Assembly (NCBI GenBank): GCA_027924585.1
Contig: BSBM01000596.1
Span: 10,559,501-10,623,500, forward strand
Reading direction: 5' to 3'
From: Larix kaempferi
Lineage: Eukaryota > Streptophyta > Pinopsida > Pinales > Pinaceae
DNA length: 64,000 nucleotides
Positions 57,940 through 64,000 of the stretch are shown piece by piece. The first letter of the stretch is position 1. Each line of letters begins with the position of its first letter. A program made the translations under genes and the position numbers. The notes under the pieces were generated by a model. The model was not told the origin of the DNA and did no database searches. It was given only the letters and a program-made list of their open reading frames with translations.

Positions 57940-59925
57940 ATGGATGCAGGAATGGGTGAAATGTTGTCGGAATCTATCCTCCCGGAGGATAACAATCTCA
58001 ATGTCTCAGATTATATGATAGAGGAAGCCGGTCTTTTCAAACCGGATGCACACTTTCAGGAACAGCTTAAAGGGAAGCGGGCTCTTAACCTGCCGAGCCA
58101 ACAGGTGGATCCCCGTGGCAAAACACATAGGAGACATTTGGCGGGTCGGCGGACACATGGAGATACGGGGGGGTCGGACCCTTCTGTCGGTAGTGGTCGG
58201 GACTACCCTGATGTGGGTAACAATATAAACCTTGGTTCTTCTTCCCGAGCGGCTCGACGTTTAAATGGAAAATATTTTCGCAGGCCTGGCGAATCCTGGT
58301 TAACGATGGGTCGGGACATTGGGCTGGAGGAGGTCGTGGAATACAACATGACTGCGCTAGTGGGGAAATTTTCATACCATGCTATGAACAGGCGGGACAT
58401 TGTTAGGTGGGTAGCGGCGAAATGGAGACCCCTGCTAAATTACACTCCGAAAATCTTTGCTTTGGCATGTGGGTGGTACGGGTTCAAATTTGATGAAGAG
58501 GCACACTGCACTCTCATTATGGAGAGACTCTGGTTACATGGTTTTGGGAGCCTTATGTTGCAAAAATGGCAGACTGATTTCGATCCTGAAATGGCTGCGG
58601 TGCGTCTACGTCACTTGTGGGTCCTTCTGCCCGGGCTTCCTCTTGCACTCTGGAATAGAGTGGCTTTTGAAGCCATAGGAAACTGTTTAGGGAGGTTCCT
58701 ACATGTCAAGGAAGAGCACATAAATGGTTTTGATCGGCGCATGGGTCGGGTCCTTGTGGAGGTGGATATTTCCTTGGGGCTAATTGATGTGCTTAACATC
58801 AATTGGCGTGGCCGGAAGATTACTCAGATCATTGATTATTGGGGTATCCCCTTCCGCTTTTCAAACTGCAAAGAAGTTGGACATTTGTGGCACCAATGCA
58901 ATGCGCCGGCTTCATCTGGTCGTCTCAGGGATGGGGGTCCTTTCTGGTCGTCGGACGATGGCAGTGATATCGATTTGGACACTATGGGCTCCTTGGATGG
59001 CTTCTCCAACCGGGTACCCACTCTGGATGCTCCGGACTCAGCTCTGTTTCGTAAGTTAGAAACACAAGACCCTAACTTCTTTCATTCGTTGAATGAGTTG
59101 GATATTTCATTTATTAATGCTCTTGATTTAAACAATGGAAATAATGGAAATTATATGAGTCGCCAACACCATAGGAAAACAAACTCTTCTGGAACTGAAC
59201 ACATTTCAAACGAATCCTCTGGGGATGATGGCCCTGTCTCTGAGAACGAGCCGATTGTGAATGAGATTGCGACTTGTCCTATCGACACCTCCCCTGTGAA
59301 ATCGGTCTCCCTTGGGTTTCCTCTTACGGGCTCCCCGACTGTTATTCTATCAAGTGATTCGGAGGCTCCTATTATTGAATGGGGTGGTGGTGGGGATGGG
59401 GATATGGCATTGCGTATGATGGGTCCCAAAGTACAGTCAGATAACATGATTGGGGGATCCGATGGTATGAGCCCGGTGGCTCTGTCGAGGTCTGGTGGTC
59501 AGGATGGGGTTTCGGGCAAAACTATGGAGCCCTGTGAAAAGTTAATACTTATTCCCTCTTATTCTGAGATGGTTAAGAAGACTCCTATCCCTACATTCTA
59601 TAAAAACAGGCGGTTAGATGAGTCTTTGCCAATTGGAGAGGATTTGGGGGGTTCAATTGATGTGCCGACCTCTGATTTGGCGGGGGACCGAAAAAATACC
59701 TCTGTGATTTCCGCTGGTACAATGGGGGATATTTGTATACAAAAAGGGGCCCGTAGGGGTGGTTTGGCCCCGGAACTCTCTCCTCTTAAAACGAGGAGTG
59801 CTAGCAAAAACAAGAAGGTCACCATGGGGGGGATAGTGGATGGTCGTGGTCCTGTGGAATCCCCCAAAACTACTGATACCCGAGCGCTTAGAGGTATGAA
59901 AGCCCTAGCAAGGGTTCGAAAATGA
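57940..59925 (+). CDS. LINE ORF1 protein (DUF4283-like, zinc knuckle)
   Basis: An uninterrupted 661-residue frame. It probably binds the element's RNA in the ribonucleoprotein, as ORF1 proteins of plant L1 elements do. A DUF4283-like region spans about residues 115-290 (VEYNMTALVGKFSYH, LPGLPLALWN, GRFLHVKEEH), followed by the zinc knuckle at 307-320 (FSNCKEVGHLWHQC). In the usual C-x2-C-x4-H-x4-C pattern the first Cys is replaced here by Phe307. The remainder is low-complexity, Gly/Asp/Ser-rich, ending in a basic tail. The start is the ATG at 57940; ATG codons further in at 57952 and 57961 are alternatives. Its stop TGA overlaps the ORF2 start as ATGA. Confidence 0.92.
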   Translation: MDAGMGEMLSESILPEDNNLNVSDYMIEEAGLFKPDAHFQEQLKGKRALNLPSQQVDPRGKTHRRHLAGRRTHGDTGGSDPSVGSGRDYPDVGNNINLGSSSRAARRLNGKYFRRPGESWLTMGRDIGLEEVVEYNMTALVGKFSYHAMNRRDIVRWVAAKWRPLLNYTPKIFALACGWYGFKFDEEAHCTLIMERLWLHGFGSLMLQKWQTDFDPEMAAVRLRHLWVLLPGLPLALWNRVAFEAIGNCLGRFLHVKEEHINGFDRRMGRVLVEVDISLGLIDVLNINWRGRKITQIIDYWGIPFRFSNCKEVGHLWHQCNAPASSGRLRDGGPFWSSDDGSDIDLDTMGSLDGFSNRVPTLDAPDSALFRKLETQDPNFFHSLNELDISFINALDLNNGNNGNYMSRQHHRKTNSSGTEHISNESSGDDGPVSENEPIVNEIATCPIDTSPVKSVSLGFPLTGSPTVILSSDSEAPIIEWGGGGDGDMALRMMGPKVQSDNMIGGSDGMSPVALSRSGGQDGVSGKTMEPCEKLILIPSYSEMVKKTPIPTFYKNRRLDESLPIGEDLGGSIDVPTSDLAGDRKNTSVISAGTMGDICIQKGARRGGLAPELSPLKTRSASKNKKVTMGGIVDGRGPVESPKTTDTRALRGMKALARVRK

Positions 59926-62900
59926 TATTTTTCTCCTTAAATATCTGGGGTGTGGGGGGGCTGCCCAAACAATTGGCCCTCAAGAGAGTGCTTCATATTA
60001 CAAATCTAGATTTGGTACTTCTCCAGGAAACTATGGTATGCGGTGATAAGGCACGTAGCTTTTTTAACAAGGTTAAGCCGGGATGGATGGTTTGTACTGT
60101 GGACGCTGTTGGTCTTTCTGGGGGCCTCTTAGCGGCATGGAACCCCTCAGTTTTGAGACTAAATCCTTCTTTCACCTCTCTGGGTATCCTATTAGTAGGC
60201 AATATCAAGGGGGTGGAGAAAAATGTAAATATTATCAATTGCTATGGGCCGTATTCTGATCGGTTGGCATTCTGGGAGGATGCGGTTTCGGGTCATTTAC
60301 TGGAATTGGAAAATTTAATTATTGCTGGGGACTTTAATTTTACTTGGGGGGATGGTGAGGTCTGGGGCAATGTGGCTCGTAGAGACCCGATGGGATCTTA
60401 TTTTAAAAAACACTTCATGAAATTTTCACTTGTTGATATTGCTCCATGTCCGTTGGTTCCAACTTGGACTAATGGTAGAAGGGGCAATTTGATGATTCAG
60501 AAACGAATTGATCGATTTTTTATTTCTGAATACCTACTAGATGGCCTCCAGAACTACAGGTCCTGGATTCATCAAATAAAAATCAGTGATCATCTTCCTA
60601 TTATACTACAATTTGAGGTGGAAGCCACTCGTCAATCCTATCCATTCAAATTTAATTCCACATGGCTTTTGGATGGGGAGTACACTCTGGGAGTGCGGAA
60701 CAGGTGGCTACAACTGGATGTTTCGGGGGAACGCTCTGCCATGGATAAGCTGGCGGTGAAACTTAAGGCTATAAAGGACTTTACTATCATGTGGGAAAAA
60801 AACAAGAAAGCTGAAATGGGACATGAACTTGCTGAGATTGAATTGGAAATGATAACCCTAATGCAGGGTTTGGTGGGGTCTGAGATTAGCCCTGGGGATG
60901 CGCTGAAACTCTCTGCTATGGAGAGTCGTAAATTGAATATTCTTCTTATCCAAGAGGAATCATGGAGGTTGAAGAGCCGAGCTATTTGGATTAAATATGG
61001 GGATCAGAATACAAAATTTTTTCACCAGTTTGCGGACTCTCGAAGGATGCAAAATACTATTTGGGACCTAAATGATCACTGTGGCAGGAGGATCTGGGGG
61101 GGGGAGAAATTGATGGAGGAGGCCGTCCGTCACTTTCAGGAATACTATTGTGATCCTAAAAATACATCTCTGGCTAAACCATTTAAAGTTATTAAGGAAT
61201 ATCCTCGTATATTCAATGATGAGGAGGGGGATGATATTTTTTTGGAAGTTTCTCTGGGCGATGTGGAAAGCACATTGGGAGGTTTTGCAAAAGATAAATC
61301 ACCTGGGTCGGATGGGTGGATGGTGGAACTCTTTATACATTTCTTTGTTATTATGGGGGAGGATATCAGACTGGCAGTTGAGGAATCTCGGAAACAAGGC
61401 TCAATGTCTGGGGCTCTCAACACTACATATTTGACCCTTATTCCGAAAACATCCCACCCGAATAGCTTTAATGAGTTTAGACCTATTGCACTCTGCAATT
61501 TAGTCTACAAGATCATTGCTAAGATTATTGCTAACCGGATCAAACCATTCCTTTCACGGCACATTTCTATGGAGCAGTATGGTTTCTTGCAGGACCGTCA
61601 GATCCATGATGCGGTGGGTGTGACTCAGGAAATTTTCCACACGATAAAACAGAAGCGTCTTGATGCTCTCATTCTTCAGCTGGATCTGGTGAAAGCATAT
61701 GATAGGGTGAATTGGGATTTCTTGAGATTAATACTAATTCAGATTGGTCTGCCTTGGAAAGTGATGAAATGGATTATGGCCTGTGTAAACTCGGTTAATT
61801 ATGCCATATTGATAAATGGACATCCTGCGGATTTCTTTAAGGCCTCCTAGGGCCTTCGTCAGGGGTGTCCACTATCACCACTCCTTTTCCTCTTGGTTAT
61901 CGAAGGTCTGGGTTTATCCATTCACAGGGCTAAGAGGGATGGACTACTTGAAGGCATTAAAATTACTAGAGATATATCTGTTACACACTCCTTGTTTGTG
62001 GATGATGTAATGCTCTTCGGTAATGGTATCCTTGCTGAGTGGGTACATTATAAGAGGATCCTTGATTTATTTTGCTCGGTTTATGGTATGATCATCAATT
62101 ATGTAAAATCTCGTTTCCTAAAACACTCTCTATTGATGGATGTGGAATGCGCCATTCGCTCTATTCTCCCCTTGAATCTTCTGGAGTTGGAGGAGGGAAC
62201 GAAATATCTTGGCTTCTTCTTAAAGCCGGCTAATTATCTTGTGAAGGACTAGACTTGGCTCGTTCGGCGTTTTGAGGGGCGCATTAGTCACTAGAGCTAT
62301 CGCTACTTATCATTGGGTGGTCGTCTCACGGTGGAAAAAGCGGTCTTACAGAATTTAGGTGTGTACTGGTTTACACTTTGCAAAGTACCTAGATCCATTC
62401 TTTGCCTTATCCGCCGAAAGTTGTATAACTTCTTATGGTCGAGTGGTGGAAACCATGAAAAATATCATCTTATTAATTGGTCCAGGTTGGCCTGTCCATG
62501 GAAATTGGGGGGTTGGAATATTAAATACCTTGACCTTTTTGTAAGGGCTCTGCATGCGAAAAGTCTGTGGCGAGCACTGTTTGACAACTCTGTTTGGGGC
62601 CGGATTATCAGAGCTAAGTACTTGAAAAATACCTCTGTTGAAATGTGGCTTAGATTAGACCGGCCTGTTACAGTGGGTGTGTCTAATATTTGGAATGGCT
62701 TGCTGGGATCGTTTAAGGTTATCACACAGTGGATTGCTTGGATTCCTGGCAATGGACGTGACATAAGGCTGGGGCTTGACCCGATCTTGGGGGGCCCGGC
62801 AGAGCATACTCTTTCAATGGAATTAAGGACACATCTCAGATCAAAAGGATATTATACTCTGGCTCATGTTGTTGGTCTGTTCAAGGAGGGTCGGTCTCTT

Positions 62901-64000
62901 TGGATAACGGCTCCCCAGTTGGGATTATCGAGTTCTTTGGGCTTGGAATGGGATGGTTATATCAGGTCCTTTTATCAATCAAACTTACAGTTATCTAATT
63001 CGGCTGACAGATTGATTTGGTCATGGGACGTGGCTTGTGGAAAGGTTTCTGCAAAATTGGCTTATGATGCATTGTTTGCTGAATCATTTTCTGTTGTTCA
63101 ATGGTGGGAGAAATATATTTGGAAGCTGGTCATTCCTCTCAAGATAAAGTGTTTTATCTGGCTTGTGTTATCTAACAGGATTCTCACTTGGGATAACTTA
63201 TGCCGTCGTGGCTTCAATGGCCCGGGTTGGTGTCCTCTCTGCTGCAATTTGGAGGAGACGGTTGATCACCTTTTTTCGACATGCTCATTCATTCAGGGTA
63301 TCTGGGAACAAATTGCAAGTAGAGTCGGTGTCCATTTTAGATGGGGTGAACATACACTATGTGCTTGTCTGGAGGCTTGGTCTCAGCTTCCCACAGATTG
63401 TGTTGAACTTTCGTTCTTTTTGATTTGGGAGGTTTGGAAATCCCGTAATGCTCGCATCTTTGAAAACTTAAAACCCCACGGTGTTGCTTTATGCTATAAG
63501 ATCATAGCTGCACACAAGGAATACATTACTTCTTTTGGTGTGGGTATTGGCATGAAGACTTGGTCATTGAAAAACAGATTGGCTCCTCCAATCTTGGTTT
63601 TTCTCTGTGGATTCTTTGATGGGGCCGCTGTGTGCCAGAATGGCATTGAGGGAGCTGGTGCAACAATCCACATCTCCAACACTATCACGTTTCACTATTG
63701 GCTAAATCTGGGAATCGGATCTAATACTAGAAGTGAGGTTTGTGCACTTTGGCTCATCCTGTTTTGTGCCAGACAAAGGAAGATTTCTTCTCTTGTTATT
63801 TTTGGTGATTCGCAGGCTATTATCTCTTGGGCTAAGGGCACTTCACCCCTGAGTGTGCTTCTGCTCAAACATTGGTTGGAAGCAGCTCGTAAGCTCATTC
63901 TTGAATTTGAGCACATTCACTTCGAACATATCTATAGAGAGGTGAATCTGGAGGTGGATATGCTCTCTAAGAGGGCACTTAACTCTCAGAATGGGGTCAT
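59922..64000 (+). pseudogene. LINE ORF2 (endonuclease-RT-zf-RVT-RNase H), three TAG stops, partial
   Basis: One frame from 59922 to the window end, broken only by TAG at 61848, 62250 and 62292. AP-like endonuclease: Asn7 in LNIWG, Glu36 in LLQET, Asp137 and Asn139 in GDFN, Asp223-His224 in SDH. Reverse transcriptase: DKSPGSDGW (near 61294), FRPIALCNLVYKIIAKIIA, QLDLVKAYDRV (61677-61709), GLRQGCPLSPLLF after the first TAG, and catalytic FVDD (61995-62006). A zf-RVT segment WCPLCCNLEETVDHLFSTC lies at 63228-63285. RNase H carries Asp1233, Glu1272, Asp1296 and Asp1346 (counting stops), the full acidic set. The stops sit where Arg (before GLRQG) and probably Trp residues are expected. It would make only a 642-residue truncated product without readthrough. 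Confidence 0.92.

Larger units (their letters stand above)
57526..64000 (+). mobile_element. Plant L1-type LINE with RNase H (3' end outside window)
   Basis: The 5' end is placed at 57526 because the flanks of genes 1 and 2 read CTCACAAATAAAAATTT where this copy reads CCCACAA then CTAGGGTTTCCGG. A 5' leader of 414 bp precedes ORF1 (57940-59925), and ORF2 runs from 59922 past the window edge. It is clearly GC-richer than the surrounding DNA. The poly(A) tail and 3' target duplication lie beyond 64000. Confidence 0.93.

Noticed and set aside
58085-58400. Minus-strand open frames inside LINE ORF1
   Set aside because: They are shadows of a clearly coding plus-strand frame and have no known motif.

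Overview
This window is plant nuclear DNA. It is AT-rich, has almost no intact long open frames, and is built from degraded LTR retrotransposons, a LINE of the plant L1 type, and a tandem array of an intron-containing plant gene. The host gene family (cinnamoyl-CoA-reductase-like), the AP2/B3, NRT2 and HOTHEAD-type relics and the transposon types fit a seed plant, possibly one with a large genome. The species cannot be fixed from the sequence.

The backbone is a segmental tandem array with three gene-bearing units. Each runs in the order: decayed Ty3/gypsy pol remnant, LTR-like 3' flank, about 4 kb of shared upstream DNA containing a minisatellite, a promoter-proximal repeat, then a six-exon reductase gene and about 0.6 kb of shared 3' flank. 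The genes start at 18151, 36443 and 55461, spacings of 18.3 and 19.0 kb. Genes 1 and 2 each splice to an intact 330-residue protein. Gene 3 has a 38-nt deletion in its last exon, giving a frameshift and a stop after about 303 residues. All three keep the NAD(P)-binding glycine motif, the Ser/Tyr/Lys catalytic residues and the His-x-x-Lys and Arg linked to CoA-ester binding in cinnamoyl-CoA reductases. The Arg that normally contacts the NADPH 2'-phosphate is His.

Unit A (about 3340-20695) carries extra material: a duplicated reverse transcriptase relic and, at 6484-13065, a block holding a minus-strand gypsy LTR-gag-protease fragment plus an extra copy of the upstream module. A 5.35-kb block at 20696-26046 is present only after gene 1. 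It contains a RAV-type AP2/B3 pseudogene, fragments of a GMC oxidoreductase and an NRT2 nitrate transporter lying side by side, and several tandem repeats.

Three copies of a 3.5-3.9-kb cassette (here called E: 26047-29765, 38935-42545, 44053-47585) lie upstream of gypsy gag sequence. Each carries a TATA-like box, a non-coding first exon and a set of GT-AG exons encoding an unrecognised protein with a proline-rich repeat and a basic, NLS-like C-terminus. This is the least explained coding content in the window. All copies are damaged.

A LINE begins at 57526, just after gene 3, and runs off the right edge. It has ORF1 (DUF4283-like plus zinc knuckle) and, overlapping by ATGA, ORF2 (AP endonuclease, reverse transcriptase, zf-RVT, RNase H) interrupted by three TAG codons. 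Its 5' junction is exact to a few bases because the flanks of genes 1 and 2 preserve the empty site. No tRNA, rRNA or CRISPR feature was seen.
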